Origin: Streptomyces longisporoflavus
GTDB lineage: Bacteria; Actinomycetota; Actinomycetes; Streptomycetales; Streptomycetaceae
Length of the DNA: 64,000 nucleotides
Direction: 5' to 3'
Assembly: GCF_014649775.1 (NCBI RefSeq)
Contig: NZ_BMTR01000013.1
Span: forward strand, 62,001-126,000
A program made the translations under genes and the position numbers. The notes under the pieces are model-generated. The model did not search any database, was not told where the DNA came from, and saw only the letters and a program-made list of their open reading frames with translations. The first letter of the stretch is position 1. Each line of letters starts with the position of its first letter. Below are positions 31,334 to 40,489 of the stretch, piece by piece.

Positions 31334-32016
31334 GGCGGCGGCAACTCCTTGAACGAGGGCGGGGCAGGAGGGGCGGACGGCCGTAAAGCCGCCCTAAGTG
31401 TGTGTCAGCGGCCTTAGGTTACCGAGCCGTCCGCGCGCCACCGCACCCGACCCGCCCCTATGGCCCGCGAGCCTCTCCCGCACCCCCCGGGTCCCGCCTG
31501 TGTCGCACCTCTGCCTCACCTCAGCCTCCCGCTATGTCCCGCCGCACGTGTCACTGCCGTCACATCCGCGCCATTGGCCTCTCGTCCACCATTCACATAA
31601 GCGTCGTCAAGCGTCGTCACGGCCCTCCCTGCGGATTTCCGGTAAGGAATGCATGGCGGTCCGGGGAAGTCCGGGAAATTGATCACCGAGGGCGCTTGAT
31701 CAATTCCGGATTCATCTCGAACGCGGAGTCGTACGTCTCTCCACTCGCCGAACGGAGTAGCCCAAGTTCACCGTCTGGAACTACGCAAACCGGGACGTTC
31801 AGCCTCAGGGAGCGCTCTCGGGGGGCGTGTGACGGGCGTGTTTCTGCTCCCCCGAAGAGCCGCTCCCACCTGCGAATACCTCGCTCCGGAAGCCTTCCGC
31901 AGCACGTTCCTGTTGTAGTTGTCAAGCCCCGAGATATGCCCTGACCTGCGAAAACGCCATTCAGAAGAGGCGGTTCTCGTGTTAGGATGGATAGCCACGG
32001 AAGGGGTACCTGTCAC
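31334..32016. other. 683-bp gap of reduced GC upstream of carD
   Basis: The gap holds the start region of the lipoprotein gene at its left and the carD promoter at its right. The middle (about 31.55-31.95 kb) has visibly lower GC than the flanks and no frame with Streptomyces codon bias. One AT-rich hairpin is listed separately. A TTAGGAT element at 31982-31988 may be the carD -10 box. An unannotated small RNA or a long carD leader is possible. Confidence 0.6.
31677..31705. repeat. AT-rich inverted repeat in the gap before carD
   Basis: Arms AATTGATCA and TGATCAATT enclose 11 nt, and CCGG flanks both sides. The low-GC perfect stem is unusual in this DNA. It might end a leftward transcript or start a small RNA. 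Confidence 0.5.
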
Positions 32017-32499
32017 ATGACGTTCAAGGTTGGCGACACCGTGGTCTATCCCCATCACGGGGCCGCGCTGATCGAGGCCATTGAGACTCGCCAGATCAAA
32101 GGCGTGGACAAGACCTACTTGGTGCTGAAGGTCGCTCAGGGCGACTTGACGGTACGTGTGCCTGCGGACAATGCGGAGTTCGTCGGTGTGCGTGATGTGG
32201 TCGGTCAGGACGGGCTCGATCGGGTCTTCGAAGTACTGCGCGCGCCGTACGCCGAAGAGCCCACGAACTGGTCCCGTCGCTACAAGGCAAATCTCGAAAA
32301 GCTCGCCTCGGGCGATGTCATCAAGGTCGCGGAAGTCGTGCGTGACCTGTGGCGTCGTGAGCGTGAGCGCGGACTCTCCGCAGGTGAGAAGCGCATGCTC
32401 GCCAAGGCTCGCCAGATCCTGGTGAGCGAGCTCGCCCTCGCGGAGAACACGAACGAGGACAAGGCCGAGGCTCTGCTCGACGAGGTCCTCGCGTCCTGA
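32017..32499 (+). CDS. carD: CarD-family RNA polymerase-binding regulator
   Basis: ATG at 32017 gives a protein of 160 residues. The N-terminal 70 residues are the RNA-polymerase-interaction domain (TFKVGDTVVYPHHGAALIEAIETRQI, TYLVLKVAQGDLTVRVPADNAEFVGVR). The rest is the helical DNA-binding part: NWSRRYKANLEKLASGDVIKVAEVVRDLWRRE, then LSAGEKRMLAKARQILVSELALA. CarD binds the RNAP beta subunit and stabilises open complexes at many promoters, including rRNA. It is essential in mycobacteria. The tryptophan expected at the promoter-bubble edge is in DLWRRE. Confidence 0.96.
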   Translation: MTFKVGDTVVYPHHGAALIEAIETRQIKGVDKTYLVLKVAQGDLTVRVPADNAEFVGVRDVVGQDGLDRVFEVLRAPYAEEPTNWSRRYKANLEKLASGDVIKVAEVVRDLWRRERERGLSAGEKRMLAKARQILVSELALAENTNEDKAEALLDEVLAS

Positions 32500-32843
32500 T
32501 CGCGTCCTGACATACGCGTACGCATACGTCTTGGCGCCATGAATGCCGCGGTGCCCGCTGACCCTCAATGGTGTCGCCGGGCGCTGCGGCATGTTCGTAC
32601 CCGGACGGGGTCCTCGAAGTCCGGGACGCAATCCTGGAAGACGCGGTAAGACGCAGTCCTTGAATTCTTACGTTGTGCTCTCGCGTGGTGCTCGAGTCCC
32701 GCTCGATGCTGCTCGGCATGCGTGCCGGGCGCGGATAGTCGGCTCGACCGGATGTCACGGAAGGGTCCGGTCAAGGCTCGCGCCCGGCTGGCTCGCTGTG
32801 GCCATACCCACCTCCCCCGAGCACACAAACCTGAACGGAAGCG
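32500..32843. other. 344-bp gap between carD and ispD
   Basis: No gene is visible. Near its left end is the short self-complementary TACGCGTACGCATACG that could take part in a carD terminator. No other clear inverted repeat or promoter motif stands out. The ispD ribosome-binding region AACGGAAGCG precedes its ATG. Confidence 0.5.
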
Positions 32844-33581
32844 ATGTCTGAGGAATCCCGCACCGCGGTCGTGATCCCCGCTGCCGGACGCGGCGTACGG
32901 CTCGGCCCGGGCGCCCCCAAAGCGCTCCGCGCGCTGAACGGCACCCCCATGCTCATCCACGCCGTACGGGCCATGGCCGCATCCCGCGCCGTCTCGCTCG
33001 TCGTCGTCGTGGCCCCGCCTGAGGGCGCCGCCGAGGTCAAGACCCTCCTTGCCGACCACGCGCTGCCCGAGCGCACCGACTTCCTCGTGGTGCCCGGCGG
33101 CGCGACCCGCCAGGAATCCGTGAAGCTCGGCCTCGACGCCCTGCCCGAGGGCATCGGCGTCGTCCTCGTGCACGACGCGGCCCGCCCGCTCGTGCCCGTC
33201 GACACCGTCGACGGCGTCATCGAGGCCGTCCGCGAAGGCGCCCCCGCCGTCGTCCCCGCGCTGCCCCTCGCCGACACCGTCAAGCAGGTCGAGCCGGCCG
33301 GCCCCGACAAGCCCGGCGCGCCGGAACCCGTGGTCGCCACGCCCGAGCGGGCCCGTCTGCGCGCCGTGCAGACCCCGCAGGGCTTCGACCGCGACACCCT
33401 CGTCCGCGCCCACGCGACCGTCACCGACAACGTCACCGACGACGCCAGCATGGTCGAGCAGCTCGGCCTCCAGGTCGTCGTCGTGCCCGGCCACGAAGAG
33501 GCCTTCAAGGTGACGCGGCCCCTCGACCTCGTACTCGCCGAGGCCGTACTCGCCCGCAGGAGGGCCAACGATGGCTTCTGA
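32844..33581 (+). CDS. ispD: 2-C-methyl-D-erythritol 4-phosphate cytidylyltransferase
   Basis: A 245-residue nucleotidyltransferase of the non-mevalonate isoprenoid pathway, which transfers CMP to methylerythritol phosphate. The CTP-binding loop PAAGRGVRLGPGAPKALRAL is at the N-terminus. GATRQESVKLGL, VLVHDAARPLVP and the ATPERARLRAVQTPQGF motif are conserved, and DDASMVEQLG contains the catalytic acids. It overlaps ispF by 11 bp, so expression is coupled. Length and motifs are normal for the family. Confidence 0.97.
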   Translation: MSEESRTAVVIPAAGRGVRLGPGAPKALRALNGTPMLIHAVRAMAASRAVSLVVVVAPPEGAAEVKTLLADHALPERTDFLVVPGGATRQESVKLGLDALPEGIGVVLVHDAARPLVPVDTVDGVIEAVREGAPAVVPALPLADTVKQVEPAGPDKPGAPEPVVATPERARLRAVQTPQGFDRDTLVRAHATVTDNVTDDASMVEQLGLQVVVVPGHEEAFKVTRPLDLVLAEAVLARRRANDGF

Positions 33582-34077
33582 CCAGCAGCAGCCGCGCGTG
33601 ACGCTCCCGCAGGTCGGCATCGGCACCGACGTGCACGCCTTCGAGGAAGGGCGCGAACTGTGGTGCGCCGGGCTCCTCTGGGAGGGCGAGAGCGCGGGCC
33701 TCGCCGGCCACTCCGACGGGGACGTGGCCGCGCACGCCGCCTGCGACGCCCTGTTCTCCGCCGCCGGCGTCGGCGACCTCGGCGCGCACTTCGGCACCGG
33801 CAGGCCCGAATGGTCCGGCGCCTCCGGGGTGACGCTGCTCGCCGAGGCCGCCAGGATCGTGCGCGCCGAAGGCTTCGAGATCGGCAACATCGCCGTCCAG
33901 GTCATCGGCGTACGCCCCAAGATCGGCAAGCGGCGCGACGAGGCGCAGAAGACGCTGAGCGCCGCCGCGGGGGCCCCGGTCTCCGTGTCCGGCACCACGA
34001 CGGACGGCCTCGGACTCACGGGGCGTGCCGAGGGCCTCGCCGCGATCGCCACCGCACTGGTCGTGCGGCCGGGCTGA
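33571..34077 (+). CDS. ispF: 2-C-methyl-D-erythritol 2,4-cyclodiphosphate synthase
   Basis: A 168-residue trimeric metal enzyme. The zinc ligands are in GIGTDVHAF and HSDGDVAAHAACDALFSAAG, and GDLGAHF follows. The C-terminal region has TTTDGLGLTGRAEGLAAIA. IspF converts the CDP-ME-2-phosphate to the cyclic diphosphate two steps after IspD. It follows ispD with overlap. A hairpin 61 bp after the stop may end the operon. Confidence 0.97.
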   Translation: MASDQQQPRVTLPQVGIGTDVHAFEEGRELWCAGLLWEGESAGLAGHSDGDVAAHAACDALFSAAGVGDLGAHFGTGRPEWSGASGVTLLAEAARIVRAEGFEIGNIAVQVIGVRPKIGKRRDEAQKTLSAAAGAPVSVSGTTTDGLGLTGRAEGLAAIATALVVRPG

Positions 34078-34137
34078 CCGGCGTACGGGCCCGCCGGCCT
34101 GCCGGACCACCGGAAACAGGTGAAATGCCGCTGCCAC

Positions 34138-34171
34138 GGGGTGCGTTGAAGCAGTATCGGTAACGCACCCC
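34138..34171. terminator. 10-bp-arm hairpin between ispF and the F420 oxidoreductase gene
   Basis: Arms GGGGTGCGTT and AACGCACCCC are exact and enclose 14 nt. It may terminate ispDF. Its position 26 bp before the next ATG also allows an operator or leader role. Confidence 0.55.
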
Positions 34172-34196
34172 GACGTACGAGAGAGAGGCATCCCCC

Positions 34197-34601
34197 ATGT
34201 CCGCCGAAATGTCCGACAAGCTCAAGGCCCTTCTCGACACCCCCGTCTTCGTCTCCGTCGCCACGATCCAGCCCGACGGCAGCCCCCAGGTCTCACCGGT
34301 CTGGGTGAAGCGCGACGGCAACGACCTGCTCTTCTCCACCACGGTCGGCCGCCGCAAGGAGACCAACCTGCGCCGCGACCCGCGCGTGACGGTGCTGCTC
34401 CAGCCCTTCGACGCCCCGTACACCTACGCCGAGATCCGCGGCGAGGCGGCGATGACGACCGAAGGCGGGCAGGAGCTCATCGACGAGCTCGCCCTGAAGT
34501 ACACCGGTCTGAAGTACGCGGAGTTCAACCCGTCCTCCGCCGACGACGACACCCGCGTCGTCGTCCGTGTCACGCCGCGCAAGGTCGTCGGCCGCCTCTG
34601 A
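34197..34601 (+). CDS. PPOX-class F420-dependent oxidoreductase
   Basis: A 134-residue split-beta-barrel protein: LKALLDTPVFVSVATIQPDGSPQVSPVWVKRDGNDLLFST, then TVGRRKETNLRRDPRVTVLL. This is typical of actinobacterial F420-binding PPOX proteins, which bind the deazaflavin cofactor or reduce small ketones. It is a dimer in known relatives. The start has an AGAGAGG ribosome-binding site. It appears to be a single-gene unit between ispF and cysS. The substrate is unknown. Confidence 0.88.
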   Translation: MSAEMSDKLKALLDTPVFVSVATIQPDGSPQVSPVWVKRDGNDLLFSTTVGRRKETNLRRDPRVTVLLQPFDAPYTYAEIRGEAAMTTEGGQELIDELALKYTGLKYAEFNPSSADDDTRVVVRVTPRKVVGRL

Positions 34602-34633
34602 GGCTCCGCCGCGCCCGCGCATGTCACAGTTCC

Positions 34634-34665
34634 GTGCCCTGTTGACCCGGGAGGTCACAGGGCAC
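34634..34665. terminator. hairpin between the oxidoreductase gene and cysS
   Basis: The two sides pair as GTGCCCTGT with ACAGGGCAC and TGACC with GGTCA; the A is shared, so one stem base is bulged. The loop is CGGGA. It ends 26 bp before the cysS start. It may be a terminator for the upstream gene or a leader hairpin for cysS; no T-box motif is visible. Confidence 0.6.
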
Positions 34666-34691
34666 TGTCCCTGGACCACTACCCTGGAGTG

Positions 34692-36092
<1,401 letters not shown>

Positions 36093-36108
36093 GCGTCTGA
36101 CCTCGCGA

Positions 36109-36136
36109 TGTGCCGCCCGGCGAGCCGGGCGGCACA
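36109..36136 (+). terminator. terminator after cysS
   Basis: Perfect 12-bp arms TGTGCCGCCCGG and CCGGGCGGCACA with loop CGAG, 17 bp after the cysS stop. Confidence 0.85.
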
Positions 36137-36214
36137 CTTCATATACGTACGCAGTTCACGCAGTGCGCCCGTGCCGTACGACGGCACCGCACGCATCACA
36201 GAGACAGGTAGGTC

Positions 36215-37174
36215 ATGGCCGCTAACAACCGCCGCATGTCCGGCAAGAAGGGCGCGCAGGTCGGCAGCGGCGGGAACCGGCGCCGCGGCCTTGAGGGCAA
36301 GGGCCCGACGCCGCCCGCCGAGGCGCGCAAGGGACACAAGAAGAACCGCATCGCCAACGCCGCCGCCAAGAAGTCCGCGGGCGGCCCCGGCGGGGGACGC
36401 CGCCCCAGTGGCGTGAAGGGCCGCGGCAAGGGCACGTCCGAAATGGTCGTCGGGCGCAACTCCGTCGTCGAGGCGCTGCGCGAGGGCGTGCCCGCCTCGA
36501 CGCTCTACGTCCAGCAGTTCATCGACAACGACGAGCGCGTCCGTGAGGCGCTCCAGCTCGCCGGCGAGCGCGGCGGCATCCACCTCATGGAGGCCCCGCG
36601 CCCCGAGCTGGACCGCATGACCAACGGGCTTAACCACCAGGGCCTCGTGCTCCAGGTGCCGCCCTACGAGTACGCCCACCCCGACGAGCTCGCCGCCGCC
36701 GCGTACGACGTGGGCCAGGACCCGCTGATCGTCGCGCTCGACGGCGTGACCGACCCCCGCAACCTCGGTGCCGTGGTGCGTTCGGTGTCCGCCTTCGGCG
36801 GCCACGGCGTCGTCGTCCCCGAGCGGCGTGCCGCCGGAATGACCGCAGGTGCCTGGAAGACGTCCGCCGGAGCCGCGGCCCGTACGCCGGTGGCGCGGGC
36901 CACGAACCTCACCCGCGTCCTGGAGGCATACAAGAAGGACGGACTGGCGATCGTCGGCCTCGCGGCGGACGGCGAGCACGAGGTCGGCGACCTCGAGGCG
37001 CTGTCCGGTCCCGTGGTCGTCGTCATCGGCAGCGAGGGCAAGGGCCTCTCGCGCCTGGTCGGCGAGACCTGCGACTACCGCGTGCGCATCCCCATGCCGG
37101 GCGGCACGGAGTCCCTGAACGCCGGTGTCGCGGCGGGAGTCGTGCTCTACGAGGCATCACGGCAGCGCAGCTAG
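36215..37174 (+). CDS. rlmB: 23S rRNA (guanosine-2'-O)-methyltransferase
   Basis: A 319-residue SpoU/TrmH-family SPOUT methyltransferase. The first 75 residues are a Lys/Arg/Gly-rich extension (NNRRMSGKKGAQVGSGGNRRR), common in actinobacterial RlmB and likely to bind rRNA. A substrate-binding domain (VVGRNSVVEALREGVPASTLYV) precedes the trefoil-knot domain with DPRNLGAVVRS, VVIGSEGKGLSRLV and RIPMPGGTESLNAGVAAGVVLYE. It methylates G2251 (E. coli numbering) in the peptidyl-transferase P-loop. It follows cysS, the usual order. Confidence 0.94.
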   Translation: MAANNRRMSGKKGAQVGSGGNRRRGLEGKGPTPPAEARKGHKKNRIANAAAKKSAGGPGGGRRPSGVKGRGKGTSEMVVGRNSVVEALREGVPASTLYVQQFIDNDERVREALQLAGERGGIHLMEAPRPELDRMTNGLNHQGLVLQVPPYEYAHPDELAAAAYDVGQDPLIVALDGVTDPRNLGAVVRSVSAFGGHGVVVPERRAAGMTAGAWKTSAGAAARTPVARATNLTRVLEAYKKDGLAIVGLAADGEHEVGDLEALSGPVVVVIGSEGKGLSRLVGETCDYRVRIPMPGGTESLNAGVAAGVVLYEASRQRS

Positions 37175-37188
37175 CCGTCTCCCCGGAC

Positions 37189-37221
37189 GCCCGCCGGCCC
37201 AGTACTTCCGGGCCGGCGGGC
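37189..37221 (+). terminator. terminator after rlmB
   Basis: Perfect 12-bp arms GCCCGCCGGCCC and GGGCCGGCGGGC enclose 9 nt, 15 bp after the rlmB stop. Confidence 0.85.
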
Positions 37222-37299
37222 ATCCGGCGAAGATCTTGACGCGGCCCGGACATTTCAACGCGGTCAAGGCAGTGTCCTAAACACACATCACTCGGTTAG

Positions 37300-38982
37300 A
37301 TGAGTGTGGACACCAGAACGCCCCGCAATCCCACGGGGGGAAGCTCGTCAGGGTTCGACGAAGCTCCCGCGCTGAGCATGGTGAAGGTGCCGAGCGACCC
37401 GGCGCAGGTCATCGTGAATCACGCGAGCTTCCGCGTGCAGCTCCCCACCGCGCAGCGGACCCAATCCCCGCGTATCGCACGGCACTTGAGCAATGCCGAC
37501 GACACCGTGCACATCCCCGCGGCCGGCTCCGCCGCACGTCGCCGCTCGCCCGTCGTCTGGAGCGGCAAGTCCGAGCCGGGCGACCCCGGAGCCACCGGCC
37601 TGCTCCAGGCGGTGCGCGGTACCGGCGTGCGCCATTCGGCCGAGGCCGGCGGCGCCTCGTACGACGACGGAGGCTCCACCCAGACCATCCCCCGCATCGA
37701 CGAGGACGACCTCGAAAGTACGCAGGCCACGCCTGCCGTCATCGGTCCTCGTCACCCCGAGTCCGGGACCCGGCTCATCCCGCGCCTGCCGGCGTCGGAG
37801 AGCGACCTCGACGAGCGGCTCCCCTACGAGGACGACGAGTACGACGAGTACGACGGCGCCGGTGACGCCGGTGACGACGACGCGGACGGGCGTCAGGCGA
37901 CCAAGCGGCACGGGGCCGACCCCGTGCGGCACGCCTATTACCCCGGCCGCCGCATGAACCTCGGCGTCGTACTGCTCCCCATGCGCGTCTTCCTCGGGTT
38001 CATCTCCATCTACGCCGGTATGGGCAAGCTCTGCGATCCCGTGTACTTCGACGGCGGCGACCGCGGGTCCATGGTCAAGTGGCTCAACTCGCTGCACCCG
38101 TGGACCGCCGCCGAGCCGCTGCGGGACTTCGCCCTCTCGCACCCGGTGGGCGCCGGACTCTGCATCGCCTTCCTGCAGATCATCGTCGGCGTGCTCACGG
38201 TGCTGGGACTCTGGCAGCGCCTCGCGGCCGGCGTCGGCGTGCTCCTCTCCGCCGCGCTCCTCGTCACCGTCAGCTGGAAGTCCGTCCCCGTCTACGACGC
38301 GCCGGACATCATCTATCTGGCCGCATGGTCACCGCTGATCATCGCGGGCGCGCCCGTCTACTCCGTCGACGGACGCCTCGCCGGCGAGGCCTGGCGGCGG
38401 CTCGGCCCGCGCGTGGACATCTGGGAGCTGCGGCGCCGTGTGCTGAGGCGCGGCGGGCTCGTCGGGGCGTTCGTCATCGGCTGCACGCTGCTGATCGGCT
38501 CGATGCTCGGCGGCGCGGTGCGGGATGCCGACCGCGTGACCGTGCCGGGACCCGGCGAGGCCCCGCGCAACGAACTGCCCGGCTCACCGCTCCCGCAGGA
38601 GCCCGGCAAGCAGCGCCACCGCCAGGGCACCCAGTCGCAGAGCCCCACGGCCCCCGGGTCGCAGGCGCCGACGCAGGGCAGCTCCGCGAGCCCCACGCAG
38701 GGCGCGGGCAATGCGGCCACGCCGGGTGCGGTGCCGGAGACGACCAGCGCGGGCACCGGACAAGGGCAGCCGAGCCAGACGCAGGGCGCGGCCGGGCAGG
38801 CCCCGCCGCAGCAGTCCTCGCCCCAGCAGCCTCCGGCCTCGGCCACCGCTGGACCCACGTCCAGCGGCGGCAGCGGTGGCGCCGCCCCCGAGAGCGGCGC
38901 GAGCGGCGGTGGCGGCGGTGGCGGCGGTGGCGGCACGGGCGGCAACGGGCGGCTCGTGGGCGGGCTTCTCGGCGGCGGCTGA
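37300..38982 (+). CDS. DoxX-like membrane protein with long disordered ends
   Basis: A 560-residue protein in three parts. Residues 1-215 are polar, acidic in places (EDDEYDEYDGAGDAGDDDADG). Residues of about 220-390 form a DoxX-type four-helix membrane domain: LGVVLLPMRVFLGFISIYAGMGKLCDPVYFDGG, LCIAFLQIIVGVLTVLGLWQRLAAGV, LLSAALLVTVSWK, and another helix VGAFVIGCTLLIGSMLGGAV. The C-terminal 140 residues are Gln-Ser-Pro repeats ending in a polyglycine run. DoxX proteins occur in membrane redox complexes. It follows rlmB after a terminator, so it is its own unit. Confidence 0.85.
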   Translation: MSVDTRTPRNPTGGSSSGFDEAPALSMVKVPSDPAQVIVNHASFRVQLPTAQRTQSPRIARHLSNADDTVHIPAAGSAARRRSPVVWSGKSEPGDPGATGLLQAVRGTGVRHSAEAGGASYDDGGSTQTIPRIDEDDLESTQATPAVIGPRHPESGTRLIPRLPASESDLDERLPYEDDEYDEYDGAGDAGDDDADGRQATKRHGADPVRHAYYPGRRMNLGVVLLPMRVFLGFISIYAGMGKLCDPVYFDGGDRGSMVKWLNSLHPWTAAEPLRDFALSHPVGAGLCIAFLQIIVGVLTVLGLWQRLAAGVGVLLSAALLVTVSWKSVPVYDAPDIIYLAAWSPLIIAGAPVYSVDGRLAGEAWRRLGPRVDIWELRRRVLRRGGLVGAFVIGCTLLIGSMLGGAVRDADRVTVPGPGEAPRNELPGSPLPQEPGKQRHRQGTQSQSPTAPGSQAPTQGSSASPTQGAGNAATPGAVPETTSAGTGQGQPSQTQGAAGQAPPQQSSPQQPPASATAGPTSSGGSGGAAPESGASGGGGGGGGGGTGGNGRLVGGLLGGG

Positions 38983-38998
38983 GCAGACTCCCCGGCCA

Positions 38999-39045
38999 TA
39001 CGGCGAAGGGCCCCGCACAGACACTGTGCGGGGCCCTTCGCCGTA
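38999..39045. terminator. long bidirectional terminator after the DoxX gene
   Basis: A perfect 21-bp stem (arms begin TACGGCGAAGGGCCCC and end GGGGCCCTTCGCCGTA) encloses GACAC. It separates convergent genes. Its core is nearly identical to the hairpin at 40.4 kb. Confidence 0.92.
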
Positions 39046-39058
39046 CCTGCGTGATGCC

Positions 39059-39793
39059 TCAGCCGGTGGTCTGGGCGGCGAGCTCCTTGGCGGCCTCTGT
39101 GAGGTCCTTGGCGGTGTCGATCGCCCGCCAGTACGCGCCCTGCGGCAGCGGGAAGCCCGCCAGGCTCTTCTCGCGGGCCAGACGCGGGAACGTGGTGCGC
39201 TCGTGGTCGCCGCGGTCCGGCAGGAGGGCGGTGAACGACGAGGAGAAGACGTACACACCCGCGTTGATCAGATACGGGGACGGCGGGGACTCGATGAAGT
39301 CCGTGATGTGACCGAACGCGTCCGTCTCGACGGCGCCCCACGGGATACGGGGGCGGGCCAGGGCGAGCGTCGCGGTGGCATCGCGCTCGGCGTGGAACTC
39401 CGCCATGTCGCGCAGCGAGAAGCGGGTCCAGATGTCGCCGTTCGTCGCGTACCAGGGGCGGTCCGCGTGGGGGAGGTGGCGCGCGGCGTACTTGAGGCCG
39501 CCGCCGCGGCCCAGGGGCTCGTTCTCGACCACCGTGGTGACGTTCAGAGGGAGATCGGCCGACTCCAGCCACTCCTGGAGCACTTCGGCGAGATGGCCGC
39601 ACGAGACGACCGCGTCCGTCACGCCCTCGGCCGCCAGCCAGGAAAGCTGATGGCCGATGATCGGGGTCCCTGTGCCAGGGATCTCGACCATCGGCTTGGG
39701 CCTGTCATCGGTATACGGACGGAGGCGCGAGCCCTGGCCGCCGGCCAGGACAACGGCCTGCGTGGGCCTGTGGGAGTGGGGGTCGCCGGTCAT
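39059..39793 (-). CDS. sugar-phosphate nucleotidyltransferase family protein
   Basis: A 244-residue protein of the NTP-transferase family. Nucleotide-binding VLAGGQGSRLRPYTDDRPKPMVEI is at the N-terminus, then PIIGHQLSWLAAEGV, and the metal-binding aspartate in WYATNGDIWT. This single-domain form lacks the left-handed beta-helix of GlmU. It resembles D-glycero-alpha-D-manno-heptose or mannose/glucose-1-phosphate nucleotidyltransferases, but the sugar cannot be decided. It lies 27 bp upstream-to-downstream of a small anchored protein gene on the same strand. Confidence 0.87.
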   Translation of the reverse strand: MTGDPHSHRPTQAVVLAGGQGSRLRPYTDDRPKPMVEIPGTGTPIIGHQLSWLAAEGVTDAVVSCGHLAEVLQEWLESADLPLNVTTVVENEPLGRGGGLKYAARHLPHADRPWYATNGDIWTRFSLRDMAEFHAERDATATLALARPRIPWGAVETDAFGHITDFIESPPSPYLINAGVYVFSSSFTALLPDRGDHERTTFPRLAREKSLAGFPLPQGAYWRAIDTAKDLTEAAKELAAQTTG

Positions 39794-39820
39794 GCCGGAA
39801 ACCCTACGTGCCGCCCCGGG

Positions 39821-40279
39821 TCAGCCGTTCTGGCGGGCTGCGACGCCCGACGCGTAGGACGTGTCGCAGACCGGGCGCGCGTACGACTGGGCGCGGACCG
39901 GGCCGTACTTCTGGACGGCCGCGCGGCCGAGGGCACGGGCGATGGATACGCAGTGCCGGGCGAGCGACGGGTGGCGGTTCACCTCCTGCTGGAGGTGGGT
40001 GAGCGACACGCCCGGGTTCCTCTCCTGGAGTTCGAGCAGCAGCCGGTCGCGCAGGACGTCGTGCGGAGCGCGGGACTTGGCCGGTGCGGAGAGGTCGTCG
40101 GCGGATGCGGTGAGCATCGAATCCGAGTTGTTCCCGGACCAGTTGACGCTGGTGACCGCTAGGGTCCCGGAAAGCACCAGCATCACGGGCAGGACGAGGG
40201 CGAGCGTGCGGCCGATGCGTCGGGCGGGGCCTCGGTGGGCTCGGCGCGGCTTCTGGGTGTAGTTGGCGGAGTGCGTCAC
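39821..40279 (-). CDS. membrane-anchored extracytoplasmic protein of unknown function
   Basis: A 152-residue protein. Basic residues and one membrane helix (IGRTLALVLPVMLVLSGTLAVTSV) at the N-terminus put the remaining 110 residues outside the membrane. The outer part is mostly helical, with two cysteines (RHCVSIARAL and ARPVCDTSY) that could form a disulphide. No family recognised. The GTG start at 40279 has no clear promoter motif that I can identify. It lies 27 bp before the nucleotidyltransferase gene, so the two are probably co-transcribed. Confidence 0.65.
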   Translation of the reverse strand: MTHSANYTQKPRRAHRGPARRIGRTLALVLPVMLVLSGTLAVTSVNWSGNNSDSMLTASADDLSAPAKSRAPHDVLRDRLLLELQERNPGVSLTHLQQEVNRHPSLARHCVSIARALGRAAVQKYGPVRAQSYARPVCDTSYASGVAARQNG

Positions 40280-40421
40280 GCGAGTGAGCGTAGCGGTCGG
40301 TGATGATTTGGCGACATTACGTCACTCGGTCGAGCGACGGAGAATGAGGTTTTTTCGGAGCGGGGTTGACGGGCGCTCGCCGAAATGACCGGTCTGCCGG
40401 GGTATTTGTCGACAACGTGGC

Positions 40422-40465
40422 GCACGCGAAGGGCCCCGCACCGGAGTGCGGGGCCCTTCGCGTGC
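40422..40465 (-). terminator. terminator after msiK
   Basis: Perfect 20-bp arms (beginning GCACGCGAAGGGCCCC and ending GGGGCCCTTCGCGTGC) with loop CGGA, 25 bp past the leftward msiK stop. It shares its GAAGGGCCCCGCAC core with the terminator at 39.0 kb. Confidence 0.92.
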
Positions 40466-40489
40466 TGTCGTTCGCCTGCGTCGGCTTCG

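Noticed and set aside
31683..31925. 80-residue minus-strand frame in the gap before carD
   Set aside because: Codon use is not Streptomyces-like, no ribosome-binding site is clear, and no family is recognised. It could still be a small gene.
34602..34691. T-box riboswitch before cysS
   Set aside because: The gap is too short and lacks the T-box bulge sequence; only a simple hairpin is visible.
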